NCBI GenBank assembly: GCA_963931575.1
Contig: OZ007029.1
Coordinates: 1,178,001 to 1,242,000, forward strand
Reading direction: 5' to 3'
Length of the DNA: 64,000 bases
Origin: Gastranaerophilus sp944325835
GTDB taxonomy: Bacteria > Cyanobacteriota > Vampirovibrionia > Gastranaerophilales > Gastranaerophilaceae
Shown: positions 15,249-24,433 of the stretch, one piece after another
Layout: every line of letters begins with the position of its first letter
How positions within the stretch are numbered: the stretch's first letter is position 1
Notes under the pieces: generated by a model
The model's database searches: none
What the model was told of the DNA's origin: nothing
Seen by the model: only the letters and a program-made list of their open reading frames with translations
Translations under genes and position numbers: made by a program

Positions 15249-17762
15249 ATGTTTGAACGTTTTACGGAAAAAGCTATAAAAGTTATAATGCTTGCCCAGG
15301 AAGAAGCCCGTCGTCTTGGCCACAACTTTGTCGGCACAGAACAGGTTCTTTTAGGCTTAATCGGTGAAGGCACCGGAGTCGCGGCAAAAGCACTCAAATC
15401 AATGGGGGTTAACCTCAAAGATGCCAGAGCGGAAGTCGAAAAAATTATCGGCAGAGGTTCAGGCTTCGTTGCGGTAGAAATCCCGTTTACGCCAAGAGCG
15501 AAAAGAGTTCTTGAACTTTCATGGGATGAGGCAAGACAACTCGGTCACAACTATATCGGTACAGAGCACCTGCTTCTCGGTTTAATCAGAGAAGGCGAAG
15601 GCGTAGCCGCAAGAGTTCTTGAAAACCTCAACGTTGATTTGAACAAAGTCCGTACTAACGTAATTAAAATGCTGGGAGAAACCAAAACCACAACTGCCGG
15701 TTCTTCTTCCACATCAACGTCAAGTTCTTCATCAAGCTCTTCTACAAGCAAAGCAAAAACTCCTAGTCTTGATGAATTCGGACGCGACTTAACTCTTGCC
15801 GCTCAGGAATTAAGACTCGATCCGGTTGTAGGCAGAGAAAAAGAAATTGAACGTGTTATCCAAATTCTTGCGAGAAGAACTAAAAACAACCCTGTTCTTA
15901 TCGGTGAACCGGGTGTCGGTAAAACTGCCGTTGCAGAAGGTCTTGCAACAAGAATAGTTAATTCCGAAGTTCCGGATATTTTAGACGGCAAAAAAGTTAT
16001 CCAGCTTGATATGGGGCTTCTCGTTGCAGGTACAAAATACCGCGGGGAATTTGAAGAAAGACTTAAAAAGATTATGGACGAAATCCGTCAGGCAGGAAAC
16101 ATTATTCTTGTTATTGACGAAATGCACACCCTCATCGGTGCAGGCGCCGCAGAAGGTGCGATTGACGCTGCAAATATCCTGAAACCTGCTCTTTCCAGAG
16201 GGGAAATTCAGGTTATCGGTGCAACAACCCTTGATGAATACAGAAAATACGTAGAAAAAGATTCCGCTCTTGAAAGACGTTTCCAAACAGTTATGATTGA
16301 AGAACCGTCCGAAGCTGAATCAATCGAAATTATCAAAGGTTTAAAACCGAAATACGAAGAACACCACAACCTCATCATTTCAGATGCGGCAATCGAGGCT
16401 GCGGTAAAACTTTCAAACAAATATATAACAGACAGATTTTTGCCTGACAAAGCTATTGACGTAATAGATGAAGCTAGTTCTAAAGTTCGTCTTAAAGTTT
16501 CAACGCTTTCACCGGAAGGTAAAGAACTTGAAAAAGAATTAAAAGAACTTATTAAAGAAAAAGAAAACGCTATTCGCAATCAGGAATTTGAAAAAGCATC
16601 CCAGCTCCGCGACGAAGAAGCTGATATGAAAGAACGAATTCGCGAAATGGCACAACAATATAAAGAGGAACACGAAGCAAATAAACCAACCGTAACAGAA
16701 GAAGATGTTGCATCTGTTATCGCTACAATGACAGGCGTTCCGGTAACAAAACTGACAGAAGGCGAAAGCGAAAGACTTCTTAACCTTGAAAAAACACTTC
16801 ACGCAAGAGTTATCGGCCAAAACGACGCAGTCGTTGCGATTTCAAAAGCAATCCGCAGAGCACGCGTCGGCTTAAAAAGCCCGAATAGACCAATCGGAAG
16901 CTTTATCTTCTGCGGACCTACAGGTGTTGGTAAAACAGAACTTGCGAAAGCGCTTGCAGAAGCCATTTTTGGTTCAGAAGACAACATGATTCGTGTTGAT
17001 ATGTCAGAATTTATGGAAAAACATTCCACCGCAAAACTTATCGGCTCACCTCCGGGCTATGTTGGTTACGATGACGGCGGACATTTAACAGAATTGGTTC
17101 GCAAAAAACCTTATTCCGTAATACTTTTCGATGAAATTGAAAAAGCACACCCTGATGTATTCAACATCATGCTCCAAATCCTTGATGACGGACGTCTGAC
17201 TGATGCAAAAGGACGCTATATCAACTTCAAAAATACCGTAATCATTATGACCTCAAACGTTGGGGCAAGTATGATTACAACGACATCAAAACTCGGATTC
17301 TCAACGTCTTCGGATGAGTCCAAGGATAAGTACGAAAAACTCAAAGAAACCGTCACCGAAGAGATGAAAAAAGCGTTCAGACCGGAATTTCTTAACCGTA
17401 TTGACGAAACAATTGTATTCTCTCATCTTTCTAAAGAAGAAATCAGACAAATTGTTGACTTGATGCTCAAAGACCTGTTTAAACGCCTTGCAGAAAGAGA
17501 TCTTTCTGTTGAAGTCACCGATGAAGTCAAAGATCATCTTGCAAAAGACGGTTATTCGGAAGCTTACGGTGCAAGACCGCTAAGAAGGTTAATACAACGC
17601 AAGATAGAAGATATGCTTGCGGAAGAAATCCTCTCAGGCAAATACGCACCGGGTGATACAATTAAAATAACACTCGTAGATGACAAAATTGCATTTGAGA
17701 AAGCTCCGAAACGTAAAAGCAGGGCAAAAGCCGCAGTAAGCGAAACTACAGAACAAGAATAA
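15249..17762 (+). CDS. clpC: ATP-dependent Clp protease ATP-binding subunit ClpC
   Basis: 837 aa Hsp100 unfoldase that feeds ClpP. It has two Clp_N repeats (residues 3-145), a serine-rich linker (about 152-167), AAA-1 with GEPGVGKTA (about 218-226) and VIDEMHTLIGAG, a UVR-like coiled segment (about 425-460), AAA-2 with GPTGVGKTE (about 557-565) and the D2-small domain with AYGARPLRRLIQ. The poly-Ser linker of more than ten serines is longer than usual. The gene has its own upstream gap with GGAGAGATAGGAG and ends in a terminator. ClpC is the dominant Clp unfoldase in cyanobacteria and Gram-positives. Confidence 0.96.
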   Translation: MFERFTEKAIKVIMLAQEEARRLGHNFVGTEQVLLGLIGEGTGVAAKALKSMGVNLKDARAEVEKIIGRGSGFVAVEIPFTPRAKRVLELSWDEARQLGHNYIGTEHLLLGLIREGEGVAARVLENLNVDLNKVRTNVIKMLGETKTTTAGSSSTSTSSSSSSSSTSKAKTPSLDEFGRDLTLAAQELRLDPVVGREKEIERVIQILARRTKNNPVLIGEPGVGKTAVAEGLATRIVNSEVPDILDGKKVIQLDMGLLVAGTKYRGEFEERLKKIMDEIRQAGNIILVIDEMHTLIGAGAAEGAIDAANILKPALSRGEIQVIGATTLDEYRKYVEKDSALERRFQTVMIEEPSEAESIEIIKGLKPKYEEHHNLIISDAAIEAAVKLSNKYITDRFLPDKAIDVIDEASSKVRLKVSTLSPEGKELEKELKELIKEKENAIRNQEFEKASQLRDEEADMKERIREMAQQYKEEHEANKPTVTEEDVASVIATMTGVPVTKLTEGESERLLNLEKTLHARVIGQNDAVVAISKAIRRARVGLKSPNRPIGSFIFCGPTGVGKTELAKALAEAIFGSEDNMIRVDMSEFMEKHSTAKLIGSPPGYVGYDDGGHLTELVRKKPYSVILFDEIEKAHPDVFNIMLQILDDGRLTDAKGRYINFKNTVIIMTSNVGASMITTTSKLGFSTSSDESKDKYEKLKETVTEEMKKAFRPEFLNRIDETIVFSHLSKEEIRQIVDLMLKDLFKRLAERDLSVEVTDEVKDHLAKDGYSEAYGARPLRRLIQRKIEDMLAEEILSGKYAPGDTIKITLVDDKIAFEKAPKRKSRAKAAVSETTEQE

Positions 17763-17770
17763 AAATAAAT

Positions 17771-17797
17771 GAGGCTCCTTTTAGGAGCCTCGTTTTT
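17771..17797 (+). terminator. Terminator after clpC
   Basis: GAGGCTCCT-TTT-AGGAGCCTC followed by GTTTTTT. It lies between convergent clpC and pilin locus 2. Confidence 0.92.
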
Positions 17798-19169
17798 TAC
17801 CGTTTTACACATCTTACAGAAAGGTTTTCAATTGCGCTATCATTATGCAGCATGCCTTCCGTATAATTAATATACCAGTGATTTTGTGTATAATTATATT
17901 TTCCAACAGATGACCCATTCTCTAGCGAAGAAGACACTGAAGATGTCCAATAATGAGATTTTTCCATATTGCCAATAAGATTTTTATTAATAAATAGTGA
18001 AGCCAATTCTTCCTTTGATGGCAATCTATAATTTTCATCACGCTGCTTACAAACCCCGCCTATATCTTTTGAAGCCACGCTGGCAACAGCATCTTGAGTA
18101 TCAGGTATGGGGGCGGCAACTACACCGTCAGAGGGGTAAAACGCCGTCATAACTCCCATATCTTTTCCCAGAGTATTCGGCCCTTTATTACCATTTAAAT
18201 CATAAATAAAATTTGCACAAAATTTATTTTGTACAAAGACTTCTATTCGCTCAGTCAATGCAACGCAATAAGGATTGTAAAATACCGCAATGCTTTCACC
18301 ATTTCCAGTTTCAAAGGCCGCGGCTTTAGAATCTATTAACGAAATACCTTTTGAATAGGAATCTGTAAAATTAACCAGCGCAGAGGTATTTTTAGCGTTC
18401 AATTCATTTAATGTAAGCGGGAAAGTAGTCTTACTTCCTGCGAGATTAGTTATATTCGCGGGGATACCACAATCTTCCAGATGCGCATTATCACATATAT
18501 TATTCATTTTAATAACTTTTGATAATCCAGCCGTTATGAAGGTTTCGGCGGCAGTATCTTCAATAGAGGTTGAGCCCGCGCTGTCGGTTTCTTCTCTCAA
18601 AGTTCCATAACCATTTAGAGCGGGCATCAGGGCGATTGCCTGACTAAACCGCGCATATAAAGCTTTTCTCTGTGTGTTCCAGGTGCGCTCATTGATGTTT
18701 CCTGTAAGTGACGGAAGCGTTATCGCAGCAACCACGCCAATGATTGTCAATGACAGTAATATTTCCGCCATCGTAAATGCTATACGTCGTCCGAGAGCCC
18801 GTAAGCCAATTATGGCTGTCGACTCAGTCGACTCCCGCCTGTCAAATTCTACGCAACGATTATCAATCGTTGCAGAATTTCGCCTCTCACAAAACGATAA
18901 TAAATCGTTTTGTTCGGCAGAGTGCTCCTTACACTCGCGCTCCAGTCGCAACGGCGGCATCGTCCAGTTGCGCGCCCTGCCCGTTTCGCTCACGCGAACC
19001 GGCGCCGGCGCTCCGTCCTTCACGTTACTTTTCACGGCGTCCGTGAGCACGGATTGCTTAACCGCAATCGTTGATTTCTCGCTCGGGTCGCTTTGTGGAT
19101 GTCGCTCAGCGACCGGCTCAGCCGGCCCCCCCCCCCCCCTGATAAAATGTTTACACTTTGTTTTTTCAT
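17797..19169 (-). CDS. Type IV pilin-like protein, poly-G phase-variable locus 2 (frame currently OFF)
   Basis: Chosen start ATG at 19169 (MKKQSVNILS) with AGAAAGGATAG before it. Ten codons later there are 14 G (19139-19126). In this state the ATG reads out of frame. With 12 or 15 G it would read GGGG-PAEPVAERH and on, without a stop, into the pilin. The pilin frame itself is open further upstream, to a GTG at 19233 with no ribosome binding site, which I reject as start. The leader of about 131 codons is made of repeats and includes the 42-bp module. It is followed by the prepilin head with (A)FTMAEILLSLT, the FCANFIYDLNGNKGPNTLGK block, and the end RCVKR. Within the head it is almost identical to the other three loci; the bodies differ. 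Confidence 0.8.
18883..18924 (-). repeat. 42-bp palindromic module inside the pilin leader
   Basis: CCTCTCACAAAACGAT...ATCGTTTTGTTCGGCAGAGTG. Compared with pilin locus 1 (GAATTTGGCCGCTCC), locus 2 carries 39 extra bp here, that is 13 codons, so the frame is preserved. The added peptide segment lies between ECKE and NSATID. Confidence 0.82.
19126..19139 (-). repeat. Homopolymer tract, 14 G on the coding strand
   Basis: Fourteen C on the plus strand directly after ten codons from the ATG at 19169. A multiple of three (12 or 15) is needed for the ON frame. Confidence 0.9.
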
Positions 19170-19239
19170 AACTTTTTCTATCCTTTCTCCGGGTTGTCAC
19201 CCGGGTCTTATTATTGGTGCCACTGAGTGGCACTTCTTC

Positions 19240-19268
19240 ATTATGTACGATTTTTACAAAAAGGTCAA
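19240..19268 (-). promoter_or_regulatory. Pilin locus 2 promoter
   Basis: Minus strand TTGACC (19268-19263), 17 bp, CATAAT (19245-19240). The transcript leader starts with the palindrome GTGCCA-CTCAG-TGGCAC (19233-19217). Confidence 0.72.
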
Positions 19269-19297
19269 GTTCTGCACTTGACCTTTTTGAAACTTTT

Positions 19298-21535
19298 CTA
19301 CTCAGCGACAGCCGGAAGCGGCAATTGCGGGGTGGCTAGTCCGCTCGGAAGGGTTTGAGAGCCGGAAGGCTGCGGCGCAGGTTTTATTCTGGCAGCTTCC
19401 TCACGTTCTTTTTGCGCCCGCTCCTGTTCCTGAATTTCTTTTTGCTGACGTTTAATTTGTTCCTTTAGTTTTTCCAGTTCGTTATTTTTCTGGTTATTTT
19501 TAAATATATCTAAAGGTGAAGTAAAGGCTTTTGGCTGGAAGTTTATTGTTTTAACTTCTGCCGCAGGAGTATTTCCGGTTGTCGGGGTGTCCTCAACTTC
19601 TTCGCCTTTAAGTTCCGGTTCGCCGTTATTAATAATAACAGCGCCTTTTGGCAGACTGAACGCCATAAGTGAAACCGGCGGATACGGAAAATCTGCTTTA
19701 CCAAAGATTTGAACAGCCGGAAGCATTGCATCATGCCAGATTCTGGCAGGAACTGTTCCGCCCACAACACCTCTTGAGGAAGCGGAGTTATCATCATTAC
19801 CGACCCAGACGGCCGCAACTACGTTAGGCGTATAGCCAACGAAATATGCATCTTTGTTACTATTAGTTGTACCGGTTTTACCGGCCGCAGGTGCCCCGAT
19901 ATTAGCTGCACGCCCTGTTCCGCTTGTGATAACTGTTTTCATAATCGCAGTCATTTGAGCGGCAGTTCTGTAGTTTAATTCTCTATACATCCTTGTTTTA
20001 GGAGCTTCATAGAGAATTTTACCGCGCGGAGATTCGATTTTTTCAACAGAATAAGGTTGTGTAACAAACCCGCCATTTGCGAATGCACTGTATGCACGTG
20101 TAAATTCAAAAAGTTTTACACCGTTTGAACCAAGTGCAATAGTATGGTCATAAGCGATAGGCGTTTCAATACCAAGAGAACGGATAAGCTGAATTACCGA
20201 ACGAACACCAACTTCAGCAATTAGTCTTGCAGCGCAAACGTTAGAAGAAACCATTAACGCCGTATAAAAAGGTATTTCGCCGCGGTATTTATTGCCGTAG
20301 TTTCTAGGCGACCAGTCGCCGATAGTTACAGGCATATCTAAAATCATATCGTTCGGAGAATATCCGTGTTCCAGAGCAACAGCATAAACAAAAGGTTTAA
20401 ATGCTGATCCCGGCGGACGGATTGCCTGCGTTACACGGTCGTACTGGCTTTGGACATAATTTTTCCCGCCGACGTAAGAAAGAATTTTACCGTTGGAATG
20501 GTCGTAGGCAAAGAATGCCGCCTGATACTTAGCGCCGACAAGTCCGAATTCTTTCATTCTTTTCGGAATAGCATCTGCTGCCGCCTGCTGCATTTTATAA
20601 TTCAAAGTAGTAGTGACTTTATAGCCGCCTTTTGTAATCTCTTCTTCCGAATAGCCTAATTTTTCCAGCTCTTTAAGCACATAATCACAGAAATAAGGAG
20701 CTTTATTAGTCGTCATGTTTTTAGGCATTGTGCCCAGTACAATCGGCGATTTTTTCGCTGCTTCAAACTGTTTTTTATTAATATAGCGCATCTTATACAT
20801 ACGCCATAAAACCTGATTACGTCTTTTTTCAGCAAGTTTTATATTATTATAAGGCGAATAAACCGACGGTGCCTGCGGAAGTCCGGCAATCAAAGCGAGT
20901 TCAGGAAGTGAAAGTTCTTTCAGCGGTTTATTAAAATATGTCTGCGCCGCAGCCTGAATTCCGTATGCGCCGGAGCCTAAATAAATATTATTTACGTAAA
21001 GTTCGAGAATTTTGTCTTTAGAAATACTGTTTTCAATACTTGCTGCAACAAAAAGTTCTTTTATTTTTCTATCTAAAGACTTTTCATTAGAAAGGAACAG
21101 TAGTCTTGCAAGCTGCTGGGTAATAGTGCTTGCACCCTGAACGACTCTTCCGGCAAGGACATTACTGACGACAGAACGTCCCATGCCCCAGATGTCATAG
21201 CCGTGGTGCTTATAAAAATTTTTGTCCTCCGTTGCCAGAAGTGCGTTTATAAAATCTTTCGGAACATCCTTTATCGCGACTTTTTTATAGGAATAAGCCG
21301 CAAATGTTTTAATTATTTGTCCGTCAGAAGAATAAAATTGCGTAACGATATTAGGTTCGTAATTAGCTAAATTCGGTATAGGCGGCTGGGAAGAAAGACA
21401 AACCGTCAGCGCAGTATATCCGGCCAAAACTCCGGCTGCCGTCAAAATTATAGCAAACTTTGCAGCTCCAAGCGCTTTTACAAACCCGTTTTGCCCCTTA
21501 TTATTCATGGAACTGTACTTCTTTTTTCTTGCCAT
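19298..21535 (-). CDS. Class A penicillin-binding protein (PBP1a type)
   Basis: 745 aa bifunctional peptidoglycan synthase. It has a cytoplasmic basic tail, a membrane anchor (about residues 25-47), a glycosyltransferase-51 domain with ATEDKNFYKHHG (101-112) and GASTITQQLARLL, and a transpeptidase with SAFK (about 376), SSNVC (SxN-like) and KTGTTN (about 553). The C-terminus has a Gln/Glu/Lys coiled-coil stretch and a Pro-rich tail. Length and order match ponA/mrcA products. It lies alone, convergent with nothing, and divergent from the 21578 gene. The start at 21535 is preceded by GAAAGAGGTACGGTGT on the minus strand. Confidence 0.93.
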   Translation of the reverse strand: MARKKKYSSMNNKGQNGFVKALGAAKFAIILTAAGVLAGYTALTVCLSSQPPIPNLANYEPNIVTQFYSSDGQIIKTFAAYSYKKVAIKDVPKDFINALLATEDKNFYKHHGYDIWGMGRSVVSNVLAGRVVQGASTITQQLARLLFLSNEKSLDRKIKELFVAASIENSISKDKILELYVNNIYLGSGAYGIQAAAQTYFNKPLKELSLPELALIAGLPQAPSVYSPYNNIKLAEKRRNQVLWRMYKMRYINKKQFEAAKKSPIVLGTMPKNMTTNKAPYFCDYVLKELEKLGYSEEEITKGGYKVTTTLNYKMQQAAADAIPKRMKEFGLVGAKYQAAFFAYDHSNGKILSYVGGKNYVQSQYDRVTQAIRPPGSAFKPFVYAVALEHGYSPNDMILDMPVTIGDWSPRNYGNKYRGEIPFYTALMVSSNVCAARLIAEVGVRSVIQLIRSLGIETPIAYDHTIALGSNGVKLFEFTRAYSAFANGGFVTQPYSVEKIESPRGKILYEAPKTRMYRELNYRTAAQMTAIMKTVITSGTGRAANIGAPAAGKTGTTNSNKDAYFVGYTPNVVAAVWVGNDDNSASSRGVVGGTVPARIWHDAMLPAVQIFGKADFPYPPVSLMAFSLPKGAVIINNGEPELKGEEVEDTPTTGNTPAAEVKTINFQPKAFTSPLDIFKNNQKNNELEKLKEQIKRQQKEIQEQERAQKEREEAARIKPAPQPSGSQTLPSGLATPQLPLPAVAE

Positions 21536-21577
21536 ACACCGTACCTCTTTCGGATATTTTAGTATAAAATATTAAAT

Positions 21578-21997
21578 ATGGCAAATATATTAGTAAAAAT
21601 TTATGACAAAATAGCCACAGTGGTTAATGAAATACGTTCCTGGTATGTACCTGAAAAAATGCGATATAAAATAACCGGCAAATGCAACATGTGCGGCAAA
21701 TGTTGTAATTATATGTACAGTTATGATACATATACGGAAAAAGAATTTAAACTAATGCAATTTTTCTTCCCGACCTACAGGAGATTTTATATAAAAGGCA
21801 GGGATGAGGAGGGAAATTTAATTTTTGCGTGCAAGCTTGTGACGCCAGAGGGAAAGTGTTCTGTTTATAACAAACGCCCGCGGATGTGCAGGAAATATCC
21901 TGCAAAGTGGATAGGCTATCCGGGGAAGCTTCATGACGGCTGCGGGTATAAGGTTAATATAAAGACGTTTGAGGATTACGTAAAGAAGGGCTCATAA
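21578..21997 (+). CDS. YkgJ-type cysteine-cluster protein
   Basis: 139 aa. It has CNMCGKCC (residues about 39-46), then ACKLVTPEGKCSVYNKRP and MCRKYP, the same two-cluster arrangement as the 13.2 kb paralogue. Metal binding is inferred from the family. Two members within 8.5 kb, both next to poly-G or poly-C loci, is notable. The hairpin at its end overlaps the stop codon. Confidence 0.83.
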   Translation: MANILVKIYDKIATVVNEIRSWYVPEKMRYKITGKCNMCGKCCNYMYSYDTYTEKEFKLMQFFFPTYRRFYIKGRDEEGNLIFACKLVTPEGKCSVYNKRPRMCRKYPAKWIGYPGKLHDGCGYKVNIKTFEDYVKKGS

Positions 21998-22009
21998 AAG
22001 AGCCCTTTT
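21986..22009 (+). terminator. Terminator overlapping the stop of the 21.6 kb gene
   Basis: AAGGGCTC-ATAAAA-GAGCCCTT then TT. It lies between convergent genes and may serve both. Confidence 0.75.
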
Positions 22010-22012
22010 GAT

Positions 22013-23343
22013 TTACCGTTTTACACAACGCAGAGCATAAGTGTGAGATTTAGGATGAGGTTCCATAGTGCCTGCAACAAAGGCCAGCCGCCAGGCAAGT
22101 GTACTATATTGCACTTGAGCGAGCGAGGATGTATTATATCCTACATTCCCAGCAGACATACCATATAACTTTTGCGCTGAAAATAATGACATCAATTCAT
22201 ATTTATTTGGAACCCGATACTCTGCATCCTGTGCAGTACAAGCCCCTGCTGAATCATCATAGGAAACTGCTGTAGAAGCATTTTGCGCATGCGGATATGG
22301 CGCAACTACAACACTATCCGTCGGATAAATTACACTGATAATCCCGATATCTTTATTCACCGTATTTGGGCCTTTATTTCCGTTCAAATCATAAATAAAT
22401 GTCGCGCAAAGTTTAGTTTGCACATAATATCGTCCTGTTTCCTGCATATCTGCCTGACAGGAAGGATTATAAAATACCAAAATACTTTCCCCATTAGCAG
22501 TTTCAAATGCAACGGCCCTTGTATCAATGGCATTATAAGTCAAATAAGCTCCGGACGCGTTCCAATCTGCGACATTCACAGATGTCATTTTAGAGTTAAG
22601 TTCGGACATTTTAGTCGGTGTTGAAATTTGACTTGCATCTAACGTCGTAATTCTGGAAGGAAGCCCGCAATCTTCAAGGTGCTCATTATCACAAATATTG
22701 TTGATTTTAAGGACTTTAGAAAGCCCGCTTGTAACAAAGGTTTCGGCGGCGGTATCTTCTATTGATGTTGAACCCGCACTATCAGTACTTTCCCGTAAGG
22801 TTCCATAGCCGTTGAGGGAAGGCATTAATGCAATTGCCTGACTAAAACGCGCATAAAGGGCTTTTCTTTGCGTGTTCCACGTGCGTTCGTTAATGTTACC
22901 TGTCAAACTCGGCAACGTAATGGCTGCCACCACACCGATTATCGTGAGGGATAACAGTATTTCTGCCATTGTAAACGCACATTTCTTAACCGACAGCCTG
23001 TTGACCAAACATAGAACCGACTCAGTCGGTGTCATTGCGAGCGACCAACGGGAGCGTGGCAATCCACTTGAAAACGCTACGTTTTTGACTGGATCACCAC
23101 GTCGCTCTCTTCCGTTCGCTCCTCGTGATGACGGTGGACACTTACGGTCAATTTGCATATTCTTGTCACCCTGAACTTGATTCAGGGTCTGTCCCACATT
23201 ACGGACTACTGGTATCGCTGGACAGATCCCGAAATAAATTCGGGATGACAATGGGCACGCAATGTCCTCAACACCTAATTTTGCGGGTAAGGCACGCCCC
23301 CCCCCCCCCCCGTACTAATTGTTACATTCCTGCGTTTTTTCAT
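22013..23343 (-). CDS. Type IV pilin-like protein, poly-G phase-variable locus 3 (frame currently OFF)
   Basis: Chosen start ATG at 23343 (MKKRRNVTIST) with AGAAAGGATAG before it, then 15 G (23311-23297). With 15 G the frame reaches a TAG soon after the tract. With 13 or 16 G it would read through RALPAKLGVEDIACPLSSR into the pilin frame, which is open from there (a TTG at 23251 is in the same frame). The leader of about 123 codons contains widespread palindromes of the types CCTGAA...TTCAGG, CCCGAA...TTCGGG and GTCATTGCGAG. The head is KKCA-FTMAEILLSLT, then the LCATFIYDLNGNKGPNTVNK block, and the end ALRCVKR. Confidence 0.8.
23016..23262 (-). repeat. Cluster of dispersed palindromes inside the pilin 3 leader
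   Basis: In order on the plus strand: ACCGA-CTCAG-TCGGT (23016-23030); a GTCATTGCGAG...CGTGGCAATCC and CACGTCGCTC...CTCGTGATGAC pair (about 23032-23130) matching the repeat at 53.5 kb; CCCTGAACTTGATTCAGGG (about 23169-23187); and ATCCCGAA...TTCGGGAT (about 23228-23247). All are read through without a stop in the pilin frame. Confidence 0.7.
23297..23311 (-). repeat. Homopolymer tract, 15 G on the coding strand
   Basis: Longest of the five homopolymers. It needs 13 or 16 for the ON frame. Confidence 0.9.
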
Positions 23344-23461
23344 CTTTCTATCCTTTCTGGCGTCCCGCCATTGTCTAATTATGGTACCGGCTCGACCGCC
23401 GGTCCTTTTCTCCGGGATTTACCCGGGTCTTATTGTGGATGCCGCTATGCGGCACTTCTTC

Positions 23462-23490
23462 ATTATGTACCATGTTTTAAGAGTTGTCAA
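23462..23490 (-). promoter_or_regulatory. Pilin locus 3 promoter
   Basis: Minus strand TTGACA (23490-23485), 17 bp, CATAAT (23467-23462). The spacer end AAAACATGGTA is identical to that of locus 4. Confidence 0.78.
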
Positions 23491-23568
23491 GATTATATAA
23501 AGATGTAGCCTTTCTGTCATGTTGGGTGTATAATTTTGTAGTGAATAGAGTTTTAAGGTGGATTTTAT

Positions 23569-24363
23569 ATGCAAAACACTCTTGATAGAAAAGTTATCAA
23601 AAATATAGATTTTAACTGTGATTTAGCCCAAATGTTCGGGGTTTACAAAAACGAGTCAGAAGCTGAACTATTGCAATACGTAAGTTCTGTGAATGTATCC
23701 TGCGGATTTCACGCCGGCGATCCCGTTGCTATAAAAAATGCGCTGATGCTTGCTAAAGAACATAATGTCGTTGTCGGCGCACATATCGGCTTTAACGATA
23801 TTCAAGGCTTCGGAAACCGTCCGGTTAAGCTTTCCGCAGAAGAAATTGAAGCCGTTGTTCTATATCAGGTAGGCGCAATCATGTCGTTTGCAAAAAGTTT
23901 TAAAATGGAAATCGAACATGTCCGCCCGCACGGTGCAATGTACAAAATGGCCGCAGAAGATTATGAATTCAGCGCAAACATAGCAAAAGCAATAAAAAAA
24001 TGCTCACAATGGCTGGTTTATTACGGCGCCACAGGTGAAAATATTACCCGCATTGCCGGTGAATTAAACGTAAAAGTCGCAAAAGAAGTTTTCTTGAACA
24101 AAATATACAATACTGACGGTTCAATCGACTACAATGCAAAAGATATTGTAAATACAGAAACGTCAATAACCAGATTGAAACACCTGCTTGCATCTTCTCA
24201 GGTTTACAATAACGAAGGCGGAAGAACTTACGTAGAAGCAGACACAATCCACTTCTCAAGCTCAGCTCCTAACGCTGTTGACGTTTTACGTGAAGCAAGA
24301 AGTATTATAACTCCGCTTCCGATTAACTACAAAAATGTATGCAGTTCAGGCTGGGTTGACTAA
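23569..24363 (+). CDS. pxpA: 5-oxoprolinase subunit PxpA (LamB/YcsF family)
   Basis: 264 aa. The family blocks are IDFNCDLAQMFG (usual DLNEGFG), NVSCGFHAGDP, VGAHIGFND and VRPHGAMYKM. PxpA works with PxpB and PxpC to open 5-oxoproline to glutamate. No pxpB/pxpC lies nearby in this window, so the partner genes are elsewhere or absent. AAGGTGG precedes the ATG. Confidence 0.85.
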   Translation: MQNTLDRKVIKNIDFNCDLAQMFGVYKNESEAELLQYVSSVNVSCGFHAGDPVAIKNALMLAKEHNVVVGAHIGFNDIQGFGNRPVKLSAEEIEAVVLYQVGAIMSFAKSFKMEIEHVRPHGAMYKMAAEDYEFSANIAKAIKKCSQWLVYYGATGENITRIAGELNVKVAKEVFLNKIYNTDGSIDYNAKDIVNTETSITRLKHLLASSQVYNNEGGRTYVEADTIHFSSSAPNAVDVLREARSIITPLPINYKNVCSSGWVD

Positions 24364-24433
24364 AGTCTGCGGTGCCGGTTCTACCTTGACTCGCAGTATC
24401 GTAAAGTTTAAAAAATAATAGGGATATATAGTA

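Noticed and set aside
19170..19233. GTG at 19233 as start of pilin locus 2, giving an in-frame protein of 478 aa
   Set aside because: It lies a few bases after the predicted transcription start, has no ribosome binding site, and its codons run through the binding site of the ATG at 19169. Other loci have no equivalent.
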